Positions 17,710-25,280 of a DNA stretch of 64,000 nucleotides are shown here, one piece after another. Location of the stretch: assembly GCA_964343195.1 (NCBI GenBank), contig CAYFIR010000004.1:62001-126000 (forward strand), in the 5' to 3' direction. This DNA comes from CAYVAP01 sp964343195 (GTDB lineage: Bacteria > Bacteroidota > Bacteroidia > J057). The position numbers and the translations under genes were made by a program. Under the pieces are notes generated by a model. The model ran no database searches and was not told where the DNA came from. It saw only the letters and a program-made list of their open reading frames with translations. Each line of letters opens with the position of its first letter. Within the stretch, counting starts at the first letter, position 1.

Positions 17710-20586
17710 ATGCAGGGAAAGCGATCGATTCTGCTCATTCTCACAGTCCTATTGGGTATTTTGAGTGCCAATGCCCAAAACTACCACCTCTCGGGTCAGG
17801 TGGTGGATGCCCTCTCTCGGGAACCCCTTATGGGCGCGAGTGTAAGCCTGACCGAAACCCGAAAGGGAATCAATACGGGCTTTGACGGATTCTTCCGTCT
17901 CGGAAACCTCAGCGAACCTGTGGTGTCCGTAAAAGTAGCCTATATCGGGTATGAGCCTCAGGAACTGACCCTTGACCTGCGCGAAATAAACGGCACATAC
18001 CTCATCGAACTGGTCGCTGCGGATCTGGAAATGGACGCAGTGGAAATTTCCGCCCGAGCCGATGGGCAGGTAAGTGCCTTCCTTCAGCAAAAGCGCTCCA
18101 TCACGATCAAAAACATCGTTTCTGCGGACCAGATTCAGTCTTTCCCAGACCTCAACGCTGCGGAAGCACTGCAACGAATTCCCGGCATCACCCTGCAACG
18201 CGACCAGGGAGACGGGCGCTACGTCCAGCTGCGAGGGACTCCCCCAGAGCTGTCCAATTTCAACATCAACGGAGAGCAAATCCCGTCTCCGGAAGGTGAT
18301 GTGCGCTACGTGGGCATGGACATCATTGCTGCGGATCAGATCGAATTTATCGAAGTAACCAAGGTGATGACCCCCGACATGGATGCCGACGGCATCGGGG
18401 GCAACGTCAACATCATCACCAAGGAAGCCCGCGAAGGGCAGCCACAGATCAGGGCAACCCTGGCTGGTGGATACAACAACCTGCGAGAAACCGGCAATTA
18501 CCAGGGGCAGTTTTCCTTTGGGCAGCGCTATGGGATCTTTGGGTTCAACCTCAACAGCAGCTACTTTGTCAACAACCAGGGCTCCGATAACATGGAGTTT
18601 GAATACGCGAAGGGACCATATTTTGGGCAGCAGAATCTCGGCGAAGACAATTACAACGTGCAATACCGCAACTGGCAGTTGCGCCATTACAACATCACCC
18701 GTACCCGTGTCGGCATCAGCCCAACCTGGGATGTCAAGTTCAATGATAATCACCGCCTATACCTGAGGGGGATGTACAACCAGTTCACCGATGATGAAAT
18801 TCGTCGGCGAAAAATTTATGACCTCGACGACGCTGTCACCGAGACATACTACCGCTACGGAGGAATCGAGCACGATGTCCGCGAGCGAGAGCAACTGCAG
18901 GAAGTTATTACAGGAAATTTTGGCGGAGAGCACGACCTCGGCTTTATGGAAATCGAGTACATGGTGCAATTTGCACGTGCTCGTAATGAGCGTCCTGATC
19001 ATATGGAGCTGAGATTTGAGAACCCTGGCCAGGCCATACAGATTGAGGTAGATCGTACTGACCCCAACTGGCCGAGGGCCGTCTTTCCCAGGGATTTTGA
19101 CACCACCGTCATCTACAACTACAGTGGCTATGAGTTTGATGGATTGCTGTTTGAGCAGAGCCGGATCATCGACGACAACATGACGGCTCGTCTCAACTTT
19201 ACCCTACCATATACGCTGAATGCTGCCAACTCTGGCTACTTCAAGTTTGGGGGAAAGATTCGCTCTAAGGACAAATATCGTGACATCTCCACCCAGAGCT
19301 ACGCCAACTACCGGACGACCTCGCGCTCCTATGCGGGCGAAGGCCCAGAATTGACCCTGACCACCGTCACAGACGATTTTCGCGACGACAACCTGCTCGA
19401 TCAGGGCTACCTCCTCGACAACATGCCCAACCCTCAGGAGATGAGGACTTTTTACGAGCGCTACCAGTACCTGTTCCTACAGGATCGCAGCGACTCCTGG
19501 ATCAACAGCTACGGCGAAGACTACACCGCTTCAGAAGATATTTATGCCCTGTACGGCATGCTGCGTCACGATTGGGGTCGGCTGATGTTTCTTGGCGGAC
19601 TGCGCTACGAGCGAACAGATATCTACTACCAGGGATCCCGTGTTATCACCGATCGCGGCAGATTCGAGTCTGTAGACACACTGGAAGATCGCCGCACCCA
19701 TGAATTTTACCTGCCACAGGTACAGCTTAGGTATGCCCTGGATCAGAATACCAATTTGCGGGCTGCCCTGACCTACAGCTATGCCCGCCCCAACTTCCGA
19801 GATGTACTCCCATATCGTGAGGAGGATAGGGACGAAGTAAGCTATGGAAACCCCGACCTGGAGTTCCCTCGGTCCATGAACATCGACCTGCTGGCAGAAC
19901 GCTACATCCTGGGTGGGCTGTTCTCCGGTGGCTTGTTCTACAAAGAAATCGACAACTTTGTCTTTTACTTCAAGCGCTTTGCCCACGAAGGGCTGCCACT
20001 GAGCGACTATCCCATCCGGGAGATCACCAAGCCAGTCAACGGGCTGCAGGCCCGGGTATATGGGGCTGAGCTTCAGGCCCAGTTCCAGTTCACCTTTCTG
20101 CCCGGCTTCCTGAGCAATTTTGGCCTCTATACCAACTACACCTACACGGCGTCTGAGGCATTCATCAACGAGCGAATCCCCGCCAACTATTCCGACGCAC
20201 TGGTGATTTTTGGTGATGACGATTTCAATCAGTTTACCAATGACAGTGCGCAGGAGCGGCTCTCTCTGCCTGGGCAAGCCCAGCACACCCTGAATCTGGC
20301 CCTTCTGTACCGATCAAAGCGGCTGTACTTCCGCCTTTCTGCCAATTACCAGGATGACTTCCTGTACCAGTTGGGCGCTGATGAAGACCTGGACGAATAT
20401 TACGCTGAAGCCCTGCGCTTTGACTTTACGGCGAATTATACCCTGACTCCCTACCTGAAGCTGTTTGTGGATGTCATCAACATCACCAACACCCCTCAAA
20501 CCTATTACCTCAACACCCCAGACCGGGTATTGCAACAGGAGTTTTACTCCTGGTGGGGTAGGGCAGGGATCAAGTTGAATTTCTAG
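17710..20586 (+). CDS. TonB-dependent outer-membrane receptor (probably phytate/phosphate-related)
   Basis: A receptor of 958 residues starting at ATG 17710 with signal peptide MQGKRSILLILTVLLGILSANAQ; the open frame extends upstream to a TTG at 17626 in non-signal sequence. Order: a carboxypeptidase-regulatory-like domain (YHLSGQVVDALSREPLMGAS, ~25-110), a plug domain (DLNAAEALQRIPGITLQRDQ and ADGIGGNVNIITKEA) and a 22-strand-type beta-barrel to the C-terminal aromatic GIKLNF. It imports a ligand using TonB energy. A beta-propeller phytase lipoprotein starts 34 bases downstream, so the ligand may be phytate or its products; this is inferred from context. No SusD partner is present. Confidence 0.9.
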   Translation: MQGKRSILLILTVLLGILSANAQNYHLSGQVVDALSREPLMGASVSLTETRKGINTGFDGFFRLGNLSEPVVSVKVAYIGYEPQELTLDLREINGTYLIELVAADLEMDAVEISARADGQVSAFLQQKRSITIKNIVSADQIQSFPDLNAAEALQRIPGITLQRDQGDGRYVQLRGTPPELSNFNINGEQIPSPEGDVRYVGMDIIAADQIEFIEVTKVMTPDMDADGIGGNVNIITKEAREGQPQIRATLAGGYNNLRETGNYQGQFSFGQRYGIFGFNLNSSYFVNNQGSDNMEFEYAKGPYFGQQNLGEDNYNVQYRNWQLRHYNITRTRVGISPTWDVKFNDNHRLYLRGMYNQFTDDEIRRRKIYDLDDAVTETYYRYGGIEHDVREREQLQEVITGNFGGEHDLGFMEIEYMVQFARARNERPDHMELRFENPGQAIQIEVDRTDPNWPRAVFPRDFDTTVIYNYSGYEFDGLLFEQSRIIDDNMTARLNFTLPYTLNAANSGYFKFGGKIRSKDKYRDISTQSYANYRTTSRSYAGEGPELTLTTVTDDFRDDNLLDQGYLLDNMPNPQEMRTFYERYQYLFLQDRSDSWINSYGEDYTASEDIYALYGMLRHDWGRLMFLGGLRYERTDIYYQGSRVITDRGRFESVDTLEDRRTHEFYLPQVQLRYALDQNTNLRAALTYSYARPNFRDVLPYREEDRDEVSYGNPDLEFPRSMNIDLLAERYILGGLFSGGLFYKEIDNFVFYFKRFAHEGLPLSDYPIREITKPVNGLQARVYGAELQAQFQFTFLPGFLSNFGLYTNYTYTASEAFINERIPANYSDALVIFGDDDFNQFTNDSAQERLSLPGQAQHTLNLALLYRSKRLYFRLSANYQDDFLYQLGADEDLDEYYAEALRFDFTANYTLTPYLKLFVDVINITNTPQTYYLNTPDRVLQQEFYSWWGRAGIKLNF

Positions 20587-20620
20587 GGTTAGTTGAATGG
20601 TTTATTTATTGATTTGCGGA

Positions 20621-21697
20621 ATGAAAAACACCTGTTCCCTAAGAGATGGTTTGCTGCTTGTCATGAGTCTGCTGACACTGGCTGCCTGTAACCAGCCCCA
20701 ATCAGAAGGACAATCGGCTGATAGTCAGCCTGCAAGCAAAATACTTCAACCCAAATACATCACGGAGTCGCTACCCAATGACAGCGACGATCCGGCTATC
20801 TGGGTGAATCCTGATAATCCTGGCGAAAGCCTCATCATCGGGACCGACAAGTCTGGCCCGGATGGCGGCTTGTATGTCTTTGATTTGAAAGGAAAAATTG
20901 TCAATTCCGTAACGGGCCTCAACCGCCCCAACAACGTGGACCTTGCCTATGGCATGGTAGCCGGAGGAGATACTTTCGCCATTGCTGTAACCTCCGAGCG
21001 CCTCAATGGGCAAATGCGGGCTTTTCGCGTACCGGAGATGGCGCCTGTCGATGGAGGGGGAATGCCCGTGTTTGAGGGCGAACCCAGTGATGAAGTGATG
21101 GGGATTGCGCTGTACTCCCGTGTGTCAGACGGAGCCATTTTCGCAATTGTGAGTCACAAAACGGAGGACGGTGATCCAGTGGATAGCGCCGCGCTGTTCC
21201 AGTACCGGTTAGTCGGACAGGCTGACGGAACGGTAAAAGCTGAATATGTCCGCCGATTTGGCATCTATAGTGGAGTCAAGGAAATCGAAGCCATAGCTGC
21301 AGACGACGAGCGTGGGCTGGTGTATTTTTCAGACGAAGGTGTCGGGGTTCGTCAATATTACGCCGATCCTGATTCTCCCAATGTTCAGTTGAAACTCTTC
21401 GCCACAGCAGGATTTGCCGAAGACCATGAGGGGATTTCAATCTATCCGACTGGAGCAGAAACAGGATATATTACCGTCAGCGATCAGGGAGCACAGCGGT
21501 TCCACATCTTTGACCGGATCACGCAGGACGAACTGGGCATCGTGGATGTCGCTGCTCTGGAAAGTGATGGATCAGAATCGGTAGCAGATTCCCTCAATGC
21601 AGACTTTCCCGCAGGGCTTTTTGTGGCCATGAGTGACGACAGAACCTTCCATTTGTATGATTGGAGAGATATCCTGTCTGCTTTCGTTCAGGAATAA
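20621..21697 (+). CDS. Beta-propeller 3-phytase lipoprotein
   Basis: A protein of 358 residues from ATG 20621; an ATG 24 bases upstream (20597) is also in frame but MKNTCSL gives the normal signal. The lipobox LTLAACN anchors it to a membrane. The mature part has NDSDDPAIWVNPDNPGESLIIGTDK, GGLYVFDLKGK, LNRPNNVDLAYGM and KEIEAIAADDERGLVYFSDEG, all typical of alkaline calcium-dependent beta-propeller phytase, which removes phosphates from phytate. The last blade ends FPAGLFVAMSDDRTFHLYDW. It follows the TonB receptor gene by 34 bases and the two probably form an operon that releases and imports phosphate-rich inositol compounds. Confidence 0.9.
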   Translation: MKNTCSLRDGLLLVMSLLTLAACNQPQSEGQSADSQPASKILQPKYITESLPNDSDDPAIWVNPDNPGESLIIGTDKSGPDGGLYVFDLKGKIVNSVTGLNRPNNVDLAYGMVAGGDTFAIAVTSERLNGQMRAFRVPEMAPVDGGGMPVFEGEPSDEVMGIALYSRVSDGAIFAIVSHKTEDGDPVDSAALFQYRLVGQADGTVKAEYVRRFGIYSGVKEIEAIAADDERGLVYFSDEGVGVRQYYADPDSPNVQLKLFATAGFAEDHEGISIYPTGAETGYITVSDQGAQRFHIFDRITQDELGIVDVAALESDGSESVADSLNADFPAGLFVAMSDDRTFHLYDWRDILSAFVQE

Positions 21698-21807
21698 ATC
21701 AGGAAAAAGTCCTTCGGCTACCTGAAAATTTTGCTGCCATGATTGGGATTTTGGTTGAGACGGACTAATTTAATTTATCTTTCATCACCACTCTACCTTA
21801 CTCAATC

Positions 21808-22089
21808 ATGGCTGAGCAGAAATCTACCGACCTTACTGAACTTAGTGCGGAGGACCTGGCTAAAAAGAAAACTTCCCTGAAGTCTCTTTTAGGGGTAATC
21901 TGGGGACTTTGTGGGATTTACATCATCTACCTCGTTTATCGGATTGTGACCATGGAAGGTGGGGAAAGCGTTGGCGATCTGGCTCCACTGGGTGCTGGTC
22001 TCGCTGTTTTAGCTTCTGTTTCGGCCATTATTGGGGGGCAGTTTGGTAAGCTGAAAGCCGAAGAAAAGCGTAGAGCAGAGCAGGCTTAA
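21808..22089 (+). CDS. Small two-helix membrane protein, function unknown
   Basis: A protein of 93 residues. A polar N-terminus (MAEQKSTDLTELSAEDLAKKK) precedes two transmembrane segments (~28-47 and ~62-82) and a charged C-terminus (KLKAEEKRRAEQA). No family is recognised. It has its own upstream region of 110 bases with a TTTATCTTTC element about 30 bases before the ATG that resembles the Bacteroidota -7 box, so it is probably transcribed alone. Confidence 0.62.
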   Translation: MAEQKSTDLTELSAEDLAKKKTSLKSLLGVIWGLCGIYIIYLVYRIVTMEGGESVGDLAPLGAGLAVLASVSAIIGGQFGKLKAEEKRRAEQA

Positions 22090-22125
22090 CCCCAACCATT
22101 TCCGATCGGTGGAGTTACCTAAGGT

Positions 22126-22980
22126 ATGGAACTTCGCCCCCCTCATGAGCTTTTTTCTCTCCAGTCCATGGAGGATATCTATCGACAGGCTGAAGGTAAG
22201 CCTGACGAACCTCATCGGCATGCCTATTACACCGTGTTGCTTGTGGCAAAGGCCTCAGGGGAACATCAGGTGGACTACCAGCCATATGAGTTAGCCGAAA
22301 AGCAGGTATTTTTCGTAGCGCCCGGGCAGGTGCATCAGGTGATTGCAGACCCAACACCCGATGGCTGGGTGATTACCTTCTCACGTGAATTTTTGACCAC
22401 TAACAATATCCCGGAATCCTTTATCACCAACCTGACCCTCTTTCGGGCTTTTGGGGACTCGCCGCCACTGGAGTTGGAGCAGGTGACCTTTCAGCGTCTT
22501 CAGAGCCTCATCGTAGAAATGAAAGCCTGCCTACCGGAGCAATTGCCCTATCGTTACCGTGCGCTGGGAGCATTGCTTCAGCTTTTTCTCATTTATTGCA
22601 ACCATAGCCGCACATTTGATCCACAGCAACTTGACGAAGAACACAAGGGGGTTTGCCTGCTGCGAGATTTCAAATCCCTGGTGGACGAACGTTTTTCTCA
22701 ATGGCACAAAGTCAACGACTATGCCTCCCAAATCAACATCACCCCCAAGCACCTCAGCCATTCGGTGAAAACCCTGACCGGTAAGACCGCCAAAGAACAT
22801 ATTCAGGATCGGCTGATCCTGGAAGCGAGGCGCATGTTGCTCCACACCGACCTGACGGTCAAACAGATCGGCTATGAACTGGGCTTCGAAGAGCCTCTGC
22901 ACTTCAGCAGTTTTTTCAAAAAGCAGGTAGGCCAGTCTCCGACGGACTTTCGCCTAAGGCCTGATGCGGCCAAGGCATAA
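22126..22980 (+). CDS. AraC-family transcriptional regulator
   Basis: A protein of 284 residues. The N-terminal cupin-like sensor domain has HRHAYYTVLLVAKASGEHQVDYQPYELAEKQVFFVAPGQVHQV, the usual AraC-type ligand pocket. The C-terminal ~100 residues carry two helix-turn-helix motifs: VNDYASQINITPKHLSHSVKTLTGKTAKEHI and VKQIGYELGFEEPLHFSSFFKKQVGQSPTDFR. It is 132 bases upstream of the dioxygenase and esterase genes on the same strand, and three TTTTTATAT-type direct repeats lie in that gap, so it is the likely regulator of those genes. Confidence 0.92.
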   Translation: MELRPPHELFSLQSMEDIYRQAEGKPDEPHRHAYYTVLLVAKASGEHQVDYQPYELAEKQVFFVAPGQVHQVIADPTPDGWVITFSREFLTTNNIPESFITNLTLFRAFGDSPPLELEQVTFQRLQSLIVEMKACLPEQLPYRYRALGALLQLFLIYCNHSRTFDPQQLDEEHKGVCLLRDFKSLVDERFSQWHKVNDYASQINITPKHLSHSVKTLTGKTAKEHIQDRLILEARRMLLHTDLTVKQIGYELGFEEPLHFSSFFKKQVGQSPTDFRLRPDAAKA

Positions 22981-22987
22981 TCCGACA

Positions 22988-23050
22988 TTTTTATATGCCT
23001 AACCTCGGTTTTTATATCGCTGGGGAACGGCGGTGTCCGCATTTTTGTAT
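22988..23050 (+). promoter_or_regulatory. Candidate AraC operator: direct repeats before the dioxygenase gene
   Basis: TTTTTATAT occurs at 22988-22996 and again at 23009-23017, exactly 21 bases apart (two helical turns, the usual spacing of AraC half-sites). A variant TTTTTGTAT lies at 23042-23050. The first and third copies share the wider context CCG(A)CATTTTT. The region lies between the AraC gene and the genes it probably controls. Confidence 0.45.
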
Positions 23051-23112
23051 GGTAATCACAAAGGAAGCCATAGGCCAACTTTGAACTTTCAACACTCAAC
23101 TTTTAACTCAAA

Positions 23113-24078
23113 ATGTCTCAACTCATAAAAGGCCTGCACCACGTTACCGCTATGGCCAGCGATCCTCAGCGTAACGTTGATTTCTATGCCGGAATTCTCG
23201 GCCTTCGATTGGTTAAAAAGACCGTCAATTTTGACGCGCCAGATGTCTACCACCTCTATTATGGAGACGAATCCGGCACCCCGGGCAGCATCATGACCTT
23301 TTTCCCATTTCGCAACATGAGACCCGGTTCGCATGGAGTAGGGCAGGCGGCTACCACGACCTTTTCCATTCCCAAAGGCTCCGTCGATTTCTGGCTCAAG
23401 CGCCTGGATCACTTCGAGATCAAGCGCAAGGAACCACAGCAACGCTTTGATGAAGTCGTCATTTACTTCGAGGACTGGGACGGCCTGGGGCTGGAATTGA
23501 TCGCCAATGACCGGGATGTGAGAGCCCCCTTTAGCTACGGTTCCATTCCGCTGGAGCATGCCATCCGGGGATTTTACAGCGTCGAGTTGTGGGAGAATAC
23601 CTACGAACGCACCGAAGCCCTGCTGGTCAATCAGCTGGATCATGAATTTGTAGCCGAGGCTGGGCCACGCCGCCGTTACAGCACTTCTGCTCAGGGAACA
23701 CCCGGTCAGATTATCGACGTGGTCTGGGATGCTCAGAAGCAGTTCGGAGCAGGCGGAAGCGGAACAGTGCACCACATTGCCTTCGACACCCCCTCAGACG
23801 CGGATCAACTCAGTGTTCGGGAGCGACTAATGAACATCGGCATGCACCCCACCCAAGTGCTGGACCGGCAGTATTTTCATTCTATTTATTTCAGGGAGCC
23901 GGGGGGAGTCCTATTTGAAGTAGCGACTACGCCTCCGGGCTTCACTTACGACGAGGAAGTGAAGCATCTGGGTGAATCCCTTAAATTACCCTCCTGGGAG
24001 GAACACCGCCGCGAGTACATTGAGAAATTATTGGCCCCCATTACCCTAAATCCTGAGAAATATGTTTCGCCATCATAA
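23113..24078 (+). CDS. Ring-cleaving dioxygenase of the glyoxalase/VOC superfamily (MhqO-like)
   Basis: A protein of 321 residues made of two vicinal-oxygen-chelate modules. Metal ligands are expected at the first His pair (LHHVTAMASDPQRNVDFY), at VHHIAFDTPSDAD (~residue 220) and at the Glu in GVLFEVATT (~273). It closely follows the pattern of MhqO/YfiE-type hydroquinone or catechol dioxygenases that detoxify quinones. The neighbouring esterase overlaps its 3' end by 17 bases, as in the mhqNOD-type arrangement of Firmicutes. The assignment to quinone stress is by family and context. Confidence 0.85.
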   Translation: MSQLIKGLHHVTAMASDPQRNVDFYAGILGLRLVKKTVNFDAPDVYHLYYGDESGTPGSIMTFFPFRNMRPGSHGVGQAATTTFSIPKGSVDFWLKRLDHFEIKRKEPQQRFDEVVIYFEDWDGLGLELIANDRDVRAPFSYGSIPLEHAIRGFYSVELWENTYERTEALLVNQLDHEFVAEAGPRRRYSTSAQGTPGQIIDVVWDAQKQFGAGGSGTVHHIAFDTPSDADQLSVRERLMNIGMHPTQVLDRQYFHSIYFREPGGVLFEVATTPPGFTYDEEVKHLGESLKLPSWEEHRREYIEKLLAPITLNPEKYVSPS

Positions 24079-24697
24079 AAACGTAACCAACTCCGGCAAG
24101 CCGTTAGGGGAAGCCACTCATGCCATGATCATGGTTCATGGCCGTGGGGGAACTCCCCATAGCATTCTGGAGATCGCGAAGTTACTGCCTGTTCAGAACT
24201 TTGCCCTGCTGGCCCCCGCAGCGAACATGAGCACCTGGTATCCCAACAGTTTCATGGCTCCCACCGACTCCAACGAACCCGGGCTCTCCACTGGACTGGA
24301 GGTCATCAGGGAAATCGTCCAGGACGCGCTTGATGCCGGAATCCCGAGAGAAAACCTGTATTTCCTCGGTTTTAGCCAGGGAGCCTGCCTGACTTCCGAG
24401 TTCCTCGCCCGACACGCAGGACGCTATGGTGGAGCCTTCATCCTTAGCGGTGGTGTAATCGGCCCCGAAGTGGATCGCAGTCGATACCAGGGAGATTTTG
24501 ACGGCATGCCCATCCTGATGGGATGTAGCGATGTCGATTCTCACGTTCCCCTCCATCGCGTGAACGAAAGCCAGCAGGTCTTCGAGGAAATGGGCGCAGA
24601 CGTGGACAAACGCATCTATCCCAATGCTCCACATTCCATTTTCAAAGATGAGATTGAAGGCATTATCAAGGTGTTGTCGGAGGGGATGAAGGTGTGA
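24062..24697 (+). CDS. Alpha/beta-hydrolase esterase (MhqD-like carboxylesterase)
   Basis: A protein of 211 residues. It begins at ATG 24062 inside the end of the dioxygenase gene, an overlap that implies translational coupling. The nucleophile elbow GFSQG gives Ser105; the acid is the Asp in CSDVDSHVP and the His is in NAPHSIF. MIMVHGRGGT supplies the oxyanion loop. This is the phospholipase/carboxylesterase family of YpfH/MhqD. With the dioxygenase it probably processes ring-cleavage products or acts in quinone resistance. No signal peptide, so it is cytosolic. Confidence 0.87.
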   Translation: MFRHHKNVTNSGKPLGEATHAMIMVHGRGGTPHSILEIAKLLPVQNFALLAPAANMSTWYPNSFMAPTDSNEPGLSTGLEVIREIVQDALDAGIPRENLYFLGFSQGACLTSEFLARHAGRYGGAFILSGGVIGPEVDRSRYQGDFDGMPILMGCSDVDSHVPLHRVNESQQVFEEMGADVDKRIYPNAPHSIFKDEIEGIIKVLSEGMKV

Positions 24698-24732
24698 TGG
24701 AACACCCAGCAGGGGAAATTGCTGATTCCTAG

Positions 24733-24799
24733 CTAGTGCTCTGTCAAGTGGAAAAAGATGCAGCGATCACCCATCATTGGGGATTTGACAGAGCACTAG
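24733..24799. mobile_element. 67-bp MITE-like element with perfect terminal inverted repeats
   Basis: CTAGTGCTCTGTCAA (24733-24747) is the exact reverse complement of TTGACAGAGCACTAG (24785-24799). The outermost bases include TA at both ends, which fits the TA target-site duplication of IS630/mariner-type elements, and the 37-base core is too short to code. It lies downstream of the esterase gene. An alternative is a long terminator stem, but there is no T run and the 37-base loop is long. Confidence 0.45.
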
Positions 24800-25008
24800 T
24801 CATTAGTTTCGACCTATCAAAAAGGCCTCTGAGAGTCCAGATTTGCCTTTTTGAATTTTGGGCCTACCTTATCCTAACCAAGGTATGCACTTAATTCTGG
24901 GGCAATAGCCACTAATTGGCTCTGCGTAGTCCAGGCAACTTTCAACCTTGAACCGCGAAACTGATGACTAGTCTGGGAATGCATATCCTGGCTAGCTAGG
25001 AGGTCTTT

Positions 25009-25107
25009 ATGTCACCTTCTGACTGTCCGATTGGCAGGTTTGATGCCTTAATTGTGATTTTGCGCTTTTTGGTACAAAATCTGACAGATTCGGTTCTCCT
25101 TATCTGA
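25009..25107 (+). CDS. Candidate 32-residue small protein with strong ribosome binding site
   Basis: ATG 25009 is preceded by AGGAGGT five bases upstream, an unusually good Shine-Dalgarno for this genome. The frame encodes MSPSDCPIGRFDALIVILR followed by FLVQNLTDSVLLI, with a hydrophobic centre, and stops at TGA 25105-25107. A second frame (MFGNKISRIFARLMPVMAAK, then AQVGDS, 25112-25192) begins 4 bases later. Together they could be small membrane-active peptides or a leader for ftsH. There is no homology evidence and chance frames of this size are common. Confidence 0.25.
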   Translation: MSPSDCPIGRFDALIVILRFLVQNLTDSVLLI

Positions 25108-25192
25108 AAAGATGTTTGGGAACAAAATATCCCGCATCTTTGCCCGTCTTATGCCCGTAATGGCAGCCAAAGCCCAGGTGGGAGATAGTTAA

Positions 25193-25226
25193 TTGTTGGG
25201 GTTACCAACAAATCAAATTATCTTTA
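25193..25226 (+). promoter_or_regulatory. Candidate ftsH promoter with overlapping inverted repeat
   Basis: TTG (25196-25198) and TATCTTTA (25219-25226) are 20 bases apart, close to the Bacteroidota TTTG-N19-TAnnTTTG pattern. A perfect inverted repeat TTGTTGG/CCAACAA (25193-25199 and 25205-25211) covers the -33 box and could be an operator. The ftsH ATG is 54 bases downstream of the -7 box. Confidence 0.4.
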
Positions 25227-25280
25227 GGTTATATACCAGAAGCCGAGGCTGACGAATTTCTAGAACACACGAAACGATTT

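Larger units (their letters stand above)
24698..25280. other. 583-base intergenic region before ftsH
   Basis: This stretch carries a 67-bp element with 15-bp terminal inverted repeats, two very short open frames (one with a strong Shine-Dalgarno sequence) and a candidate ftsH promoter, each listed separately. It also includes a low-complexity stretch, CAACTTTCAACCTTGAAC near 24930, similar in style to the CAACTTTGAACTTTCAAC stretch just before the dioxygenase gene (about 23080). I found no convincing structured RNA, though the length leaves room for one. Confidence 0.5.
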
